From: an uncultured Lentibacter sp.
Lineage (GTDB): Bacteria; Pseudomonadota; Alphaproteobacteria; Rhodobacterales; Rhodobacteraceae
Length of the DNA: 64,000 nucleotides
NCBI RefSeq assembly: GCF_937123735.1
Contig: NZ_CAKZKL010000039.1
Span: forward strand, 1-64,000
Direction: 5' to 3'
The position numbers and the translations under genes are program-made. Positions 20,081-29,757 of this stretch are shown piece by piece (positions within the stretch are counted from its first letter, which is position 1; each line of letters opens with the position of its first letter). The notes beneath the pieces are model-generated. The model was given only the letters and a program-made list of their open reading frames with translations, did not search any database and was not told where the DNA came from.

Positions 20081-20124
20081 GTCAGGAACAAGATATAGAT
20101 CCACAGGACAGGCGAGATAATCAC

Positions 20125-22875
20125 GTGAGCGACACGCCCGAAACCCCTGAAACCAATAACGAAAACGTGCCCGCACGCTACGTCTATGATGGCCCCCAGA
20201 TCTCGATCATCGACGAGATGAAAACCTCCTATCTCGATTACGCCATGAGCGTGATCGTGAGCCGGGCGATTCCCGATCTGCGCGATGGGCTCAAACCGGT
20301 GCACCGCCGCATCCTCTATGCAATGTATGAGGCCGGCAACACCCACGAAAAACCCTACCGCAAATCGGCCCGCGCCGTCGGCGATGTCATGGGCAAATAC
20401 CACCCCCATGGCGACTCTGCGATCTATGATGCGCTCGTGCGCATGGCGCAGGATTTCTCCATGTCGCTGCCGCTTCTGGATGGTCAGGGCAACTTCGGCT
20501 CCATGGATGGCGACAACGCCGCCGCCATGCGCTACACCGAAGTGCGCATGGACAAGCCCGCCGCCTTCGCGCTGGCCGACATCGACAAAGACACCGTTGA
20601 TTTTCAAGACAATTATGACGGCAAAGACCGCGAACCCACGGTTCTGCCCTCGCGCTTCCCCAATATGCTGGTCAATGGCGCAGGCGGGATCGCCGTCGGC
20701 ATGGCGACAAATATTCCGCCCCACAATCTCGGCGAAGTCGTCGATGCCTGCCTTGCGATGATCGACAACCCCGATCTCACCTCAGAGCAGCTGATCGACT
20801 ATATTCCGGGTCCGGATTTCCCCACAGGCGGCATCATGCTGGGCCGCTCCGGCGCGCGCAAAGCCTATCTGGAGGGCCGCGGCAGCGTCGTCATCCGCGC
20901 CAAAACGCGGGTCGAGGAAATCCGAAAAGACCGCTTTGCGATCATCATCGACGAGATCCCCTATCAGGTTAACAAAGCCACGATGATCGAGCGCATCGCC
21001 GAAGCCGCGCGCGACAAGAAAATCGAAGGCATCAGCCACGTCCAAGACGAAAGTGACCGCAACGGCGTGCGCGTCGTTATCGAATTGAAAAGAGATGCCA
21101 CAGCAGAAGTGGTGCTCAACCAGCTCTTCCGCTTCACACCGATGCAAACCTACTTCGGCTGCAACATGCTTGCGCTCAACGGTGGCCGCCCAGAGCAGCT
21201 TACGCTTCGGAATTTCTTGAAATATTTCATAGAGTTCCGCGAAGATGTTGTGGCCCGCCGCACCGCGTTTGAGCTGCGCAAGGCGCGCGAGCGAAGCCAT
21301 ATTCTCTGTGGTCTGGCCGTGGCCGTGTCCAACGTCGATGAGGTGGTCGCCACGATTCGCGCCTCGCGCGATGCCGCCGAAGCCCGCCAGAAACTCATGG
21401 AGCGCCGCTGGCCCGCTGGCGAAATCGTGGATTACCTCAAGCTGATCGACGATCCGCTGCATCCGGTCAATGACGACGGCACCTATAATCTCAGTGAGAT
21501 CCAGGCCCGCGCCATCCTCGATCTGCGCCTGCAACGGCTCACCCAGATCGGCGTCAAGGAAGTCACCGACGAACTTGAAGAGCTGGCTGGTAAGATCAAG
21601 GAATACCTCGAAATTCTCAGCTCGCGCGAGCGCATCATGGGGATCATTTCCAGCGAGCTTTCGGAGGTGCGCGCGCTCTTCGCCGTGCCCCGTCGCACCG
21701 AGATCGTCGACTGGTCCGGGGATATGGACGACGAAGACCTGATCGAACGCGAAGACATGGTGGTGACGGTCACCTCCGCCGGCTACATCAAGCGCACCCC
21801 GCTGGCCGATTTCCGCGCCCAAAAGCGCGGCGGCAAGGGCCTGTCGGGAATGCAAACCAAGGAAGAGGACGTGGTCACCACACTCTTCGTGGCCAACACC
21901 CACACGCAGCTGCTGTTCTTCACCACCGAGGGCATGGTCTACAAGCTCAAGACATGGCGCCTGCCGCAAGGCTCGCGCACCTCCAAGGGCAAGGCAATCG
22001 TCAACATCCTGCCCATACCCACAGGCGTCTCCGTCGCCGCGATCCTACCGATTGATCGCGACGAAAAAGACTGGGACGATCTGCAAATCATGTTCGCCAC
22101 CTCCGCAGGTGATGTGCGCCAGAACCGCCTCAGCGACTTCACCAATGTCATGCGCAACGGCAAAATCGCCATGAAACTGCCCGAAGATGGCTCCGTGCAA
22201 TTGGTTAACGCGCGCATCTGCTCTGATCAGGACGATGTCATGCTGGTCACCAACGGCGGCCGCGCCATCCGCTTCTCCACCACCGATGTGCGCGTCTTCA
22301 ATTCGCGCGCGTCAACTGGTGTGCGCGGCGTGCGCCTGAAGCCGGGCCAACGCGTTGTTTCCATGTCGATCATCCGCCATTTTGACGCCAGCTCCGACGA
22401 GCGCGCCGCCTATCTCAAAATGCGCCGCGCCATGGCCGGCCTCGCCGATGATGCCGAGGGCATTGAAGAGGAAGGCGACGCCAATTTCGCCATCAGTCAG
22501 GAGCGCTACGCCGAAATGTCCGCCGCCGAGAACCTGCTTCTCACGCTCACAGCAGGCGGCGCAGGCAAGCTCTCCTCCAGCCATGACTACCCCGTGCGCG
22601 GCCGTGGCGGCATGGGCGTCACCGCCATGGACAAGGCCATGCGCGGCGGCGAGATCGTGGCCTGCTTCCCCGTCGAGATGGAAGACCAGATCATGCTCGC
22701 CACCTCAAAAGGCCAGTCAATCCGCGTCCCGGTTGAGGGGATTTCCTTCCGCTCGCGCAGTGCTGGTGGCGTTAAGGTCTTCAACACCGGCAAGGGCGAA
22801 GAGGTCGTCTCCGTCGCCTGGATCGCCGATCAGAGCGAAGAAGACAGCCCGGATGACCCCGCATCCGAGAGCTAA
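20125..22875 (+). CDS. gyrA: DNA gyrase subunit A
   Basis: A 916-aa GyrA, the breakage-reunion subunit of gyrase, which introduces negative supercoils with GyrB. The start is GTG at 20125. The winged-helix/tower region begins with [21 protein letters not shown]. The catalytic tyrosine is Tyr137 in [11 protein letters not shown]. The quinolone-resistance region keeps Ser98 and Asp102 ([10 protein letters not shown]), the sensitive-type residues. The C-terminal beta-pinwheel contains [11 protein letters not shown] (GyrA-box). A terminator at 22894 follows. Confidence 0.98.
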   Translation: MSDTPETPETNNENVPARYVYDGPQISIIDEMKTSYLDYAMSVIVSRAIPDLRDGLKPVHRRILYAMYEAGNTHEKPYRKSARAVGDVMGKYHPHGDSAIYDALVRMAQDFSMSLPLLDGQGNFGSMDGDNAAAMRYTEVRMDKPAAFALADIDKDTVDFQDNYDGKDREPTVLPSRFPNMLVNGAGGIAVGMATNIPPHNLGEVVDACLAMIDNPDLTSEQLIDYIPGPDFPTGGIMLGRSGARKAYLEGRGSVVIRAKTRVEEIRKDRFAIIIDEIPYQVNKATMIERIAEAARDKKIEGISHVQDESDRNGVRVVIELKRDATAEVVLNQLFRFTPMQTYFGCNMLALNGGRPEQLTLRNFLKYFIEFREDVVARRTAFELRKARERSHILCGLAVAVSNVDEVVATIRASRDAAEARQKLMERRWPAGEIVDYLKLIDDPLHPVNDDGTYNLSEIQARAILDLRLQRLTQIGVKEVTDELEELAGKIKEYLEILSSRERIMGIISSELSEVRALFAVPRRTEIVDWSGDMDDEDLIEREDMVVTVTSAGYIKRTPLADFRAQKRGGKGLSGMQTKEEDVVTTLFVANTHTQLLFFTTEGMVYKLKTWRLPQGSRTSKGKAIVNILPIPTGVSVAAILPIDRDEKDWDDLQIMFATSAGDVRQNRLSDFTNVMRNGKIAMKLPEDGSVQLVNARICSDQDDVMLVTNGGRAIRFSTTDVRVFNSRASTGVRGVRLKPGQRVVSMSIIRHFDASSDERAAYLKMRRAMAGLADDAEGIEEEGDANFAISQERYAEMSAAENLLLTLTAGGAGKLSSSHDYPVRGRGGMGVTAMDKAMRGGEIVACFPVEMEDQIMLATSKGQSIRVPVEGISFRSRSAGGVKVFNTGKGEEVVSVAWIADQSEEDSPDDPASES

Positions 22876-22893
22876 CCTTCTGCTCAATAACAC

Positions 22894-22924
22894 AAAAAGG
22901 CGCTCCCCTCTGAGCGCCTTTTTT
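22894..22924 (+). terminator. gyrA terminator
   Basis: GGCGCTC (22899-22905), loop CCCTCT, GAGCGCC (22912-22918), then TTTTTT. A preceding AAAAA gives some bidirectional potential. Confidence 0.92.
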
Positions 22925-23034
22925 ATGTGTGATGCCAACTGTGCAAAAACGCACAGACGCCTGATCACCCTGCCCGTATCGTGGCGCGGCCAAATAAACT
23001 AGCCCTGCGCCATCATCAAAACACGAGAGACACA

Positions 23035-23418
23035 ATGACCCAACACAGCAACACAGCCCTTCTCATCGCCCGTATCTTCATGGGCCTTCTTTTCCTCATG
23101 GCGGGGCTTGGCAAGCTCGGCAACGTCGAAGGCTTCGCAGGCTACTTGGCTTCTGGCGGCCTGCCGGCGTTCCTTACATGGCCTGCCATCCTGTTTGAAA
23201 TCGTTGCGGGCCTCCTGCTCGTGGCAGGCTTTTTCACCCGCTACACAGCGCTCGCGCTGGCTGCCTTCTGCCTCGCCTCTGGCCTGCTCTATCACTTTGA
23301 TCCAAGCGATCAGAACCAGATGACAAACCTGCTCAAAAACATCGCGCTCGCGGGCGGCTTCATCGCCCTCGCCATCGCAGGTGCTGGCAAATTCTCGCTT
23401 GACGCGCGCAAAGCCTAA
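23035..23418 (+). CDS. DoxX-family membrane protein
   Basis: A 127-aa protein with four transmembrane segments in the DoxX pattern: RIFMGLLFLMAGLGKL, then a glycine-rich GYLASGGLPAFL loop, FEIVAGLLLVAGF and a final hydrophobic helix. Members act in redox or terminal oxidase contexts, but the function is mostly unassigned. I choose the ATG at 23035 (GAGAG upstream) over an upstream start whose extension looks non-coding. Confidence 0.85.
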   Translation: MTQHSNTALLIARIFMGLLFLMAGLGKLGNVEGFAGYLASGGLPAFLTWPAILFEIVAGLLLVAGFFTRYTALALAAFCLASGLLYHFDPSDQNQMTNLLKNIALAGGFIALAIAGAGKFSLDARKA

Positions 23419-23469
23419 ATCCAAAGCGCCTTGCCGCAAACCCTCCGGCAAGGCAACCTCCCCCTAACC

Positions 23470-23533
23470 CTTTTTTATTGCTAAAAATATCCCGGGGTCT
23501 GGGGCAGCGCCCCAGCGGATCGGCGTCAGCCGA
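23470..23533. repeat. Repeat family copy D
   Basis: CTTTTTTATTGC, three bases, AAATATCCC, then the perfect hairpins CTGGGGC-AGC-GCCCCAG (23499-23515) and TCGGC-GTCA-GCCGA (23520-23533). It separates the convergent doxX and carboxypeptidase genes and overlaps neither coding sequence. Confidence 0.85.
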
Positions 23534-23541
23534 AATCCCTC

Positions 23542-25002
23542 TCAGCCGAACTTGCCTTCCAGATAGCTCAGAAGCGGCCCCTCACTTGGCACTTGCCCCG
23601 AGGCTCTTTCGATCAAGTCGCGCGGCTTGTAGAGCCCGCCATGCACCTGCACCGCCTCCTTGAGCCAGCCGGTCGCGCCTGTCAGCTCGCCCGCCGCGAG
23701 CTCGCTGTCCAGATTGGGCCGCGCCACGCGCAGCGCCTCATAAAGGCAACCCGCATAAACATTGCCCAAAGCATAGGTCGGGAAATAGCCCCACAGCCCG
23801 CAAGACCAATGCACATCCTGCAAAATCCCGTTCGAGGGCTTGTCCACCTTGTAGCCAAAATCCGCCGCAAAGCGCGCGTTCCAGGCTTCCTCAAGGTCGC
23901 GCGCCTCAAGCTTGCCCAGCATCACATCGCGCTCCAGATCAAAGCGCAGCATGATGTGCAGGTTATACTGCACCTCATCCGCCTCGGTGCGGATATAGCC
24001 TTTGTTAAGCCGGTTCACCGTGCGGAAAAACTGCGCCTCATCAGCCACGCCAAAATCGCCAAAGGCGTCTTTCATCTGGCCAAAAAGCCAGCCGGTGAAA
24101 GCGCGCGAGCGACCGAGTTGGTTCTCGTAAATCCGGCTCTGGCTTTCATGCACGCCAAGCGAAACACCCTCGCCCAGCGGCGTGAGCAGATGTTGAGCCG
24201 CAATGTTCTGCTCATAGGCCGCATGGCCGGTTTCGTGGATGGTTGAATAAATACAGTTGAACGGATCGTTCAGCGCCGTGCGTGTGGTGATGCGCACATC
24301 CTGCCCCGAGCCCGAGGAGAACGGATGCACCGCCTTATCCAGCCGCCCGCGGCTCATGTCATAGCCAAATGTCTTGGCCAGCATCCGCGCCAGACGCATC
24401 TGTTTTTGCTCGTCAAAATCGTGGCTGAGCGGCGCGGGTTGCTCCGCGCCCATCACCTTGTCGCGCAGTGCCACGAGCCTTGGGCGCATCGCCGCAAAAG
24501 TTGCGGCCACATCATCGCCGCTGGTGTCGGGCTCATAGTCATCCAGCAGCGCGTCATAGGCGTTGCCACCATCCGCGAGCGCCGCCGCCTCCTCGCGCTT
24601 GAGTGCAATCATCTCGCTCAAGGCGGGCAGAAACGCCGCCACATCTTCGTTCGCGCGTGCCTCGCTCCAGATCCTCTGCGCTTGCGAGCTGAGTTTTGCC
24701 AGCGCTTCAGCGAGCTTGGCAGGCACGCGCTGGCTGCGCTCATAAGAGCGCGCAATATGGCGGATGTTGGCCGCCCCAACCGCGTCAAGCTGGCTGGCGT
24801 CAATCTTTCCCAGCCAGTCGCCAATCCGCGCATCGGTGCGCCGCGCATGGAGCACGCTTTCCACCGCCGCAAACTCCTCGGCGCGCTGCGCGGCCGCGCC
24901 TTCGGGCATCATGGTTTCCTGATCCCAGCCAAGCCGCCCTGCAACCTGCCCCAAGGCCTCTGTCTGGCGCTGAAACGCCATCAACGCGTCATATGCAGAC
25001 AT
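23542..25002 (-). CDS. Carboxypeptidase M32 (Taq-type metallopeptidase)
   Basis: A 486-aa M32 carboxypeptidase. The zinc motif HEXXH is seen as IHETGHAAYEQN, followed by GVHESQSRIYENQLGRS (third ligand and family signature), IRTEADEVQYNLHI and a conserved C-terminal GLWGYFPTYALGN. It removes C-terminal residues from peptides in the cytoplasm. The length is typical. It ends close to repeat copy D and starts three bases after the ctaA stop. Confidence 0.95.
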   Translation of the reverse strand: MSAYDALMAFQRQTEALGQVAGRLGWDQETMMPEGAAAQRAEEFAAVESVLHARRTDARIGDWLGKIDASQLDAVGAANIRHIARSYERSQRVPAKLAEALAKLSSQAQRIWSEARANEDVAAFLPALSEMIALKREEAAALADGGNAYDALLDDYEPDTSGDDVAATFAAMRPRLVALRDKVMGAEQPAPLSHDFDEQKQMRLARMLAKTFGYDMSRGRLDKAVHPFSSGSGQDVRITTRTALNDPFNCIYSTIHETGHAAYEQNIAAQHLLTPLGEGVSLGVHESQSRIYENQLGRSRAFTGWLFGQMKDAFGDFGVADEAQFFRTVNRLNKGYIRTEADEVQYNLHIMLRFDLERDVMLGKLEARDLEEAWNARFAADFGYKVDKPSNGILQDVHWSCGLWGYFPTYALGNVYAGCLYEALRVARPNLDSELAAGELTGATGWLKEAVQVHGGLYKPRDLIERASGQVPSEGPLLSYLEGKFG

Positions 25003-25005
25003 GGA

Positions 25006-26148
25006 TTACCCTTCGCGGATTGAGGATGCGCGCGGATACTGCGCAAAAAAGCGCGCGCGAATGATCAAGACCCAAAGAAGCGCCGCCGTGGCCTGATGGG
25101 TGATCGCAATGTGCCAGGGCGCCGCCGTGACAACCGTGTAAATCCCCAGAACAATCTGGAAGAACAGCACATAGGCCGCAGCTGTGAACGCCTGTTTTGT
25201 CGTGCGGTTGGCCGACTTGCGTGCCTTAAAGAAGATCATGATCGTGAACGCGAGCAAAAGGTAGCCTGCCACGCGGTGAATAAACTGCACAAGCCCGGGG
25301 TTTTCAAAGAAGTTCCGCCACACAGGCTCAATCATCAAGGGGTTGGGCGGAATGATCTGCCCGCCCATCAAGGGCCAGTCGGTGTAAGAGCGCCCCGCAT
25401 CAATCCCGGCGACAAGCGCGCCCAGCAGGATTTGCAGAAAGGCAAAATGCATCCAGCCTGTGCCGAGCGAGAAGAGCTTGCCCTCGCGCATCCGCCGCGC
25501 CTGCATGAGGTCGCGCTCAGGGCGCGAGAGTTGCAGCGCATACCAGGTGATAAAGCCAATGATCACAAAGGCCAGCCCCAGATGGGTCGCCAGACGGTAG
25601 CTCGCCACATCGGTCATCGAGCCGGAAAGGCCAGAGGAGACCATCCACCAGCCGATAAAGCCCTGCAAACCGCCAAGGCCGCCAAGCAGCAAGAGGCGCG
25701 GTGTCCAGCCCGCCGGAATCTGGCGGCGCAGCGCAAACCACAGAAAGCCAAGGGCCCAGACCAGCCCGACAACACGGCCCAGCTGGCGATGGCCCCACTC
25801 CCACCAGTAGATCACCTTGAAGTCATAGAGATCCATCCACTGGTTTTGCAGCTGGAATTCGGGGATTTGCTTATATTTGTCAAATTCCGAGGCCCAGTCC
25901 GCATCACTCAGCGGCGGGATCGCCCCCGTCAGCGGCCGCCACTCGGTGATAGAGAGGCCAGAATCGGTCAGCCGTGTGAGCCCGCCCACAACGATCATCG
26001 CAAAGACGAGCACACCCAGCACAATCATCCACGCGCGAATGGCAAGGCGTGCCCCGCCCTGGCCCCGGTCAATCATACCGCCCTTGGGCGCAGGGGGCTT
26101 TGCACCCGCCTCTGACACGTCTTCAAATATCGCACGTTTTTCGGCCAT
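25006..26148 (-). CDS. ctaA: Heme A synthase (CtaA/COX15)
   Basis: A 380-aa integral membrane enzyme that oxidises the C8 methyl of heme O to make heme A for aa3-type cytochrome oxidase. About eight hydrophobic segments are visible. The conserved histidines lie in GHRQLGRVVG, THLGLAFV, HRVAGYLLLAF and ITHQATAALLW. The length matches the alphaproteobacterial (type 2) CtaA. The other cta genes are not in this window. Confidence 0.95.
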   Translation of the reverse strand: MAEKRAIFEDVSEAGAKPPAPKGGMIDRGQGGARLAIRAWMIVLGVLVFAMIVVGGLTRLTDSGLSITEWRPLTGAIPPLSDADWASEFDKYKQIPEFQLQNQWMDLYDFKVIYWWEWGHRQLGRVVGLVWALGFLWFALRRQIPAGWTPRLLLLGGLGGLQGFIGWWMVSSGLSGSMTDVASYRLATHLGLAFVIIGFITWYALQLSRPERDLMQARRMREGKLFSLGTGWMHFAFLQILLGALVAGIDAGRSYTDWPLMGGQIIPPNPLMIEPVWRNFFENPGLVQFIHRVAGYLLLAFTIMIFFKARKSANRTTKQAFTAAAYVLFFQIVLGIYTVVTAAPWHIAITHQATAALLWVLIIRARFFAQYPRASSIREG

Positions 26149-26211
26149 GGCTCACCTCATTCCTGTCGCTGGGCTCAACCTAGGGTGCCCCCCTCGGGGC
26201 TGCAAGCGCCC

Positions 26212-26955
26212 TCAGGCGTCTTTGCCCCTGATAAGTTGCCGCAGGGCGCCGTGCAACATCTGCACGTCGGCCCGCGTCAGCGGCATCCGGCTCCAGAGGT
26301 TGCGCAGATTGATCTTCATGCCGGCCGCCTTCTCGGGCGGAAAGAAAAACCCGCGCTCTTCAAGCCGCTCCTCAATGTGGCCCGCCCAGGCCTCGACATC
26401 CCCCGCCGTGGCCGGGTCTCCCCCGCGCGCTATCTCCATGCGCTCGTGGTCGATCTCGCCCTGCGCGCGCCGCCACTCATAGGCGGTGAGCAACACACAT
26501 TGCGCAAGATTGAGCGAGGGAAACTCGGGGTTCACCGGCACGGTGATGAGCGCATTGGCCTTGGCAACATCCTCGTTTTCAAGCCCTGCACGCTCCGGAC
26601 CAAACAAGACCGCCACCTTCTCGCCCGCTGCGAGCTTTTCGGCGGTGATCTGCATGGCCCGCTCGGGGCTGACCACTGGCTTGGTAAGCCCGCGAATGCG
26701 CGCCGTGGTGGCAAAAACATAGGTCGCATCTGCCAGCGCCTCCGGCAGCGTGTCGCTCACCTGCGCCTCATCGAGCAAGCGCCCCGCACCCGAGGCCATG
26801 GCCACAGCCTTCTCGCTCGGCCAGCCGTCGCGCGGGGCCACCACGCGCATCCGGTCCAAGCCGAAATTCCACATGGCGCGCGCTGCCGCGCCGATGTTTT
26901 CGCCCATTTGCGGGCGCACCAATACAAAGACGGGTTGTTTGCCTTCACTGGGCAT
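26212..26955 (-). CDS. trmJ: TrmJ-like tRNA/rRNA 2'-O-methyltransferase
   Basis: A 247-aa SPOUT-family methyltransferase. Motif 1 reads ENIGAAARAMWNFGL, motif 2 VAVLFGPERAGLENED, and motif 3 ITVPVNPEFPSLNLAQ, the knot that binds S-adenosylmethionine. TrmJ methylates position 32 of tRNAs; homologues act on other RNAs, so the target is inferred. Length is normal. Promoter and partners are not evident. Confidence 0.88.
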   Translation of the reverse strand: MPSEGKQPVFVLVRPQMGENIGAAARAMWNFGLDRMRVVAPRDGWPSEKAVAMASGAGRLLDEAQVSDTLPEALADATYVFATTARIRGLTKPVVSPERAMQITAEKLAAGEKVAVLFGPERAGLENEDVAKANALITVPVNPEFPSLNLAQCVLLTAYEWRRAQGEIDHERMEIARGGDPATAGDVEAWAGHIEERLEERGFFFPPEKAAGMKINLRNLWSRMPLTRADVQMLHGALRQLIRGKDA

Positions 26956-27095
26956 AGGGGCTCTCCTCGCGGCTCATGCGTCCTTCTAGGGCAAAGCCGG
27001 CCCTGCCGAAAGCCCCTTCCCAAGCACATGCATCCCCCCTTTCACGCGCGCGCATTTGGGGCTAGAAGAGCGCAAACGCAGCGTGGGAGGCCGGC

Positions 27096-27716
27096 ATGGC
27101 ACAAGACGAACAGCCCCAAATCTATCTGATCACACCGCCCGAGATCGCGCTGGACAGCTTTCCAGACACGCTCGCGCGCGTGCTTGATACCCATGCGGTG
27201 GCCTGTGTGCGCCTTTCCTTGGCCACGCAAGACGAAGACAGCCTCAGCCGCGCCGCCGATGCGCTGCGCGATGTGACCATGGCGCGCGATGTGGCGCTGG
27301 TCATTGAGCGCCATATCCTGCTGGTCGAGCGCCTCGGCTTGGATGGCGTGCACCTCACCGACGGGCCCCGCTCTGTCGCCAAGGCCCGCAAGGCCCTCGG
27401 TCAGGATGCCATCGTGGGCAGCTTTTGCGGCCAGTCGCGCCATGATGGTATGGCCGCCGGCGAGGCCAGCGCAGATTATGTGAGCTTCGGCCCCATTGGC
27501 GCAACGGCTCTGGGCGATGGCACGCAGGCAGAGTTCGAGCTGCTGGAGTGGTGGTCACAGGTCATCGAGGTGCCGGTGGTGGCGGAGGGCGCGCTCGATA
27601 TGGCGCTGATTGCCAAATTTGCCCCTGTCACCGACTTTTTCGGCCTTGGCAGCGAAATCTGGTCGCAAGACGACCCGGCAATAGCGCTCACGGGCTTTAT
27701 CGGCGCAATGGGCTGA
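27096..27716 (+). CDS. Thiamine phosphate synthase/TenI-like protein
   Basis: A 206-aa TIM-barrel protein of the ThiE/TenI superfamily, with VALVIERHILLVERLGLDGVHL (strand with the phosphate-binding start), VGSFCGQSRHD and ASADYVSFGPI, and a C-terminal FFGLGSEIW. True ThiE keeps a G-rich loop that joins two substrates; here it is only partly matched, so ThiE versus TenI-like remains open. The ATG at 27096 has GGGAGG upstream. No other thi gene is nearby. Confidence 0.7.
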   Translation: MAQDEQPQIYLITPPEIALDSFPDTLARVLDTHAVACVRLSLATQDEDSLSRAADALRDVTMARDVALVIERHILLVERLGLDGVHLTDGPRSVAKARKALGQDAIVGSFCGQSRHDGMAAGEASADYVSFGPIGATALGDGTQAEFELLEWWSQVIEVPVVAEGALDMALIAKFAPVTDFFGLGSEIWSQDDPAIALTGFIGAMG

Positions 27717-27753
27717 TCCGCGCTTTTGATCCGCGCCTGAGATCCGCGCCTGT
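27715..27753 (+). repeat. Three 13-bp GATCCGCGC repeats
   Basis: GATCCGCGC begins at 27715, 27728 and 27741, giving three 13-bp units (tails TTTT, CTGA, CTGT). The first unit overlaps the stop codon of the thiamine-type gene. It may be a slippage product in the convergent gap before the acyltransferase gene. Confidence 0.75.
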
Positions 27754-27774
27754 GGTGCGTCGCAGCCGCGCGGC

Positions 27775-28614
27775 TTAGTCGTTAAGCAGGCTGCGCGCCA
27801 GACCAGCTTGCACACCGGTGCGCACCGCAGCCTCGCAGGCTTTGGCCAGCGCCTTGCGGTCCTCAAACTGCGCCACCCTAAGCGGCGGGTGATAGATCAC
27901 CCGCACTTGGCCTTGGCGCCGGGCTGCCAGCGTCTTGAGCAAATGCGGCCCAAACGCCATATCCCCCCACCACCCATAAAACCGCGCACTCTCCCCCTCG
28001 GGGGCGTGGTAGACAAGGCTCACGGGCTGCACCCAAAGCCGGTCGCGCAACTCGGGCGCAAAAAAGGCCTGAAACAAGGTCGGTTTGAAATCCAACACCC
28101 GCAAGCCATCCGTGGAGGTGCCCTCCGGAAAAAACAACAGCTTGTGCCCGGCCAGCAGCCGCGCTTCAAACAGCGCCTGTTGCTGGCGGGCCTCGCGCGC
28201 CTCCCGCCGGATAAAGACAGTCCCCGTGGCCCGCGCCAACCAGCCAATCCCCGGCCAATCCGCCACCTCGGATTTGGACACGAAATACACCCGCTTCTTG
28301 GCGTTGAGCGCGAAAATATCCAGCCATGAGGCATGGTTGGCCACAACTGCCCCGGGGTGGCGCATCTGCTGGCCCTCGGTGTGAAAGCCAACTTGCAAAA
28401 GCACAAAGGCCCCACGACAGACGGCCTGGGTGATAAAGGGCGTCCAGGGGCGGTGCAGCCCAAACAGCGGCCGCTCAATCAGGCGCACAAGCAGCAAGAC
28501 AAGCAGCCCCCCAAAGACAAGCCCCCCCAACAGCGTGGCCCGCAGAGCCACCCGCAGCCATCCGGTCGGGGAAATGGGCTCTGCCTCAGGAGAATACTGC
28601 GCATCCCAGGTCAT
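27775..28614 (-). CDS. olsA: PlsC-type acyltransferase (OlsA candidate)
   Basis: A 279-aa membrane-bound acyltransferase of the 1-acyl-glycerol-3-phosphate family. The HX4D motif is NHASWLD (catalytic histidine and aspartate), and FPEGTSTDG is the acyl-acceptor motif. A hydrophobic N-terminal segment (about residues 24-47) anchors it. Adjacent to and 4 bases overlapping the OlsB gene, it is best read as OlsA, which adds the second (O-linked) acyl chain to lyso-ornithine lipid. It could also serve phosphatidic acid synthesis, so the assignment rests on the neighbour. Confidence 0.82.
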   Translation of the reverse strand: MTWDAQYSPEAEPISPTGWLRVALRATLLGGLVFGGLLVLLLVRLIERPLFGLHRPWTPFITQAVCRGAFVLLQVGFHTEGQQMRHPGAVVANHASWLDIFALNAKKRVYFVSKSEVADWPGIGWLARATGTVFIRREAREARQQQALFEARLLAGHKLLFFPEGTSTDGLRVLDFKPTLFQAFFAPELRDRLWVQPVSLVYHAPEGESARFYGWWGDMAFGPHLLKTLAARRQGQVRVIYHPPLRVAQFEDRKALAKACEAAVRTGVQAGLARSLLND

Positions 28615-29378
28615 CCGCGCCCCTCATAAATCGCGCGGCTGCGCGGGGACATGGCGCTGACATCCAACATAAGGCAAACATCCGTCGTGTTGAAAGCATG
28701 GTCCACAAAGGCGCCCTCGCCCACAACCCCGCCAAGGCGCAAATAGGCTTTGATGAGCGCGGGCACCTGCATCATGGCCGCGCGCCGGTCCAGCGCTTGC
28801 GCCGACACCAGATCCATCCTCTGTGCGCCAGGCGCACGCGCGCGCACCCGCAGCGCCTCTGGCGCAAGATGACGGTGATGCAAGAGCGACAAGGGTTGCG
28901 CCAACTGAGCGGTGGCCGTGCCATGAAAGCTCGCCACCCCGAATAGAAGTTCCACCTGCCGCTGTGCAATCACCTCGGCCAATGCAGCCCAAAGATGAAA
29001 CATCGCCGCACCGCCGCGATACTGCCCATGCAGACAGGAGCGCCCCAGTTCCAGCAGACGCCGCCCAGAGGCCTTGAGCTTGTCCAGATCATATTCGCTC
29101 TCCGAGTAATACTGGCCGATCCGCGCCGCGCCGGCGGCGTCCAGCAGGCGATAAACCCCCACAACATGCTCCAGCGCCCGCTCAGAGCGGCGCGCATCCA
29201 CCAAAACAAGATGCTCGCTGACAGGGTCAAAGCGGTCACGCTCAAAGCGCCCCTGGTGGTCCACAAGCGGCCCGTCACTGCCCAGCTCGCGCACAAACAC
29301 CTCATAGCGCAGGCGCTGCGCAGCCAGCAGATCGGCCTCGCTGCGGGCCAGTCTGACAGAAAACTCAGGCGTGCTCAT
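28611..29378 (-). CDS. olsB: OlsB-type N-acyltransferase (ornithine lipid)
   Basis: A 255-aa hemolysin-like/GNAT-related protein of the OlsB group. It carries LRYEVFVRELG near the start, the ELGRSCLHGQYRGGAAMFHLW block, LFGVASFHG, and PALIKAYLRLGG-VGEGAFVDHAFNTTDV, conserved in OlsB. OlsB transfers a 3-hydroxyacyl chain from ACP to ornithine, the first step of ornithine lipid, a phosphorus-free membrane lipid. It overlaps olsA by 4 bases. A second, related gene lies at 41185-41913. Confidence 0.88.
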   Translation of the reverse strand: MSTPEFSVRLARSEADLLAAQRLRYEVFVRELGSDGPLVDHQGRFERDRFDPVSEHLVLVDARRSERALEHVVGVYRLLDAAGAARIGQYYSESEYDLDKLKASGRRLLELGRSCLHGQYRGGAAMFHLWAALAEVIAQRQVELLFGVASFHGTATAQLAQPLSLLHHRHLAPEALRVRARAPGAQRMDLVSAQALDRRAAMMQVPALIKAYLRLGGVVGEGAFVDHAFNTTDVCLMLDVSAMSPRSRAIYEGRG

Positions 29379-29526
29379 CGTCTCTCTTTGTTCCGCTGGC
29401 CTGCTGGCCCTGCCGCCCTTCTAGGGCGCAGCACCGCACCATGCAAGCGCAGAGCCCCGCCACAGCGGGCAACAGACGCCAGAGCGCGACAGCACCACAG
29501 GACAAATTGCTGAATTATCCCAGCCG

Positions 29527-29541
29527 TTAACCTTTCGGTAA
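29527..29541 (-). promoter_or_regulatory. Near-consensus CtrA-like box upstream of olsB
   Basis: TTAA, seven bases (CCTTTCG), then GTAA. It differs by one base from the CtrA consensus TTAA-N7-TTAA and lies about 150 bases upstream of the olsB start. It could be chance in a gene-poor gap. Confidence 0.25.
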
Positions 29542-29544
29542 CCT

Positions 29545-29730
29545 TCATTCGCCATCAAAGACAGGCACAAGCGCAACCCGTGCGCCCTCGATCACAACCT
29601 TGCCCGCGTCGGGAAAGGTCACCGTGATCTTCCCGCCGCTGTTGGACTGCACCTGGCCAATGCCCCAATCGGGCATTTCCGGGTGACAGACCCGCATACC
29701 GGGTGTCAGGATGGCGTTCAGGTCCGACAT
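29545..29730 (-). CDS. DUF3553-family small protein
   Basis: A 61-aa protein of the DUF3553 family, with the core GMRVCHPEMPDWGIGQVQS followed by a beta-rich GGKITVTFPDAGK... segment, resembling a small beta-barrel (CarD/UvrD C-tail-like) domain. Such domains bind RNA polymerase or nucleic acid in related proteins, but no role is shown here. It is divergent from chpT with 27 bases between the starts. Confidence 0.8.
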   Translation of the reverse strand: MSDLNAILTPGMRVCHPEMPDWGIGQVQSNSGGKITVTFPDAGKVVIEGARVALVPVFDGE

Positions 29731-29757
29731 AACACGACCCTACAGGAAGGACGCCCC

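Noticed and set aside
20782..21969. Minus-strand frame of 395 codons opposite gyrA
   Set aside because: It lies fully within gyrA, has no recognisable domain and shows the composition of a reverse-strand shadow.
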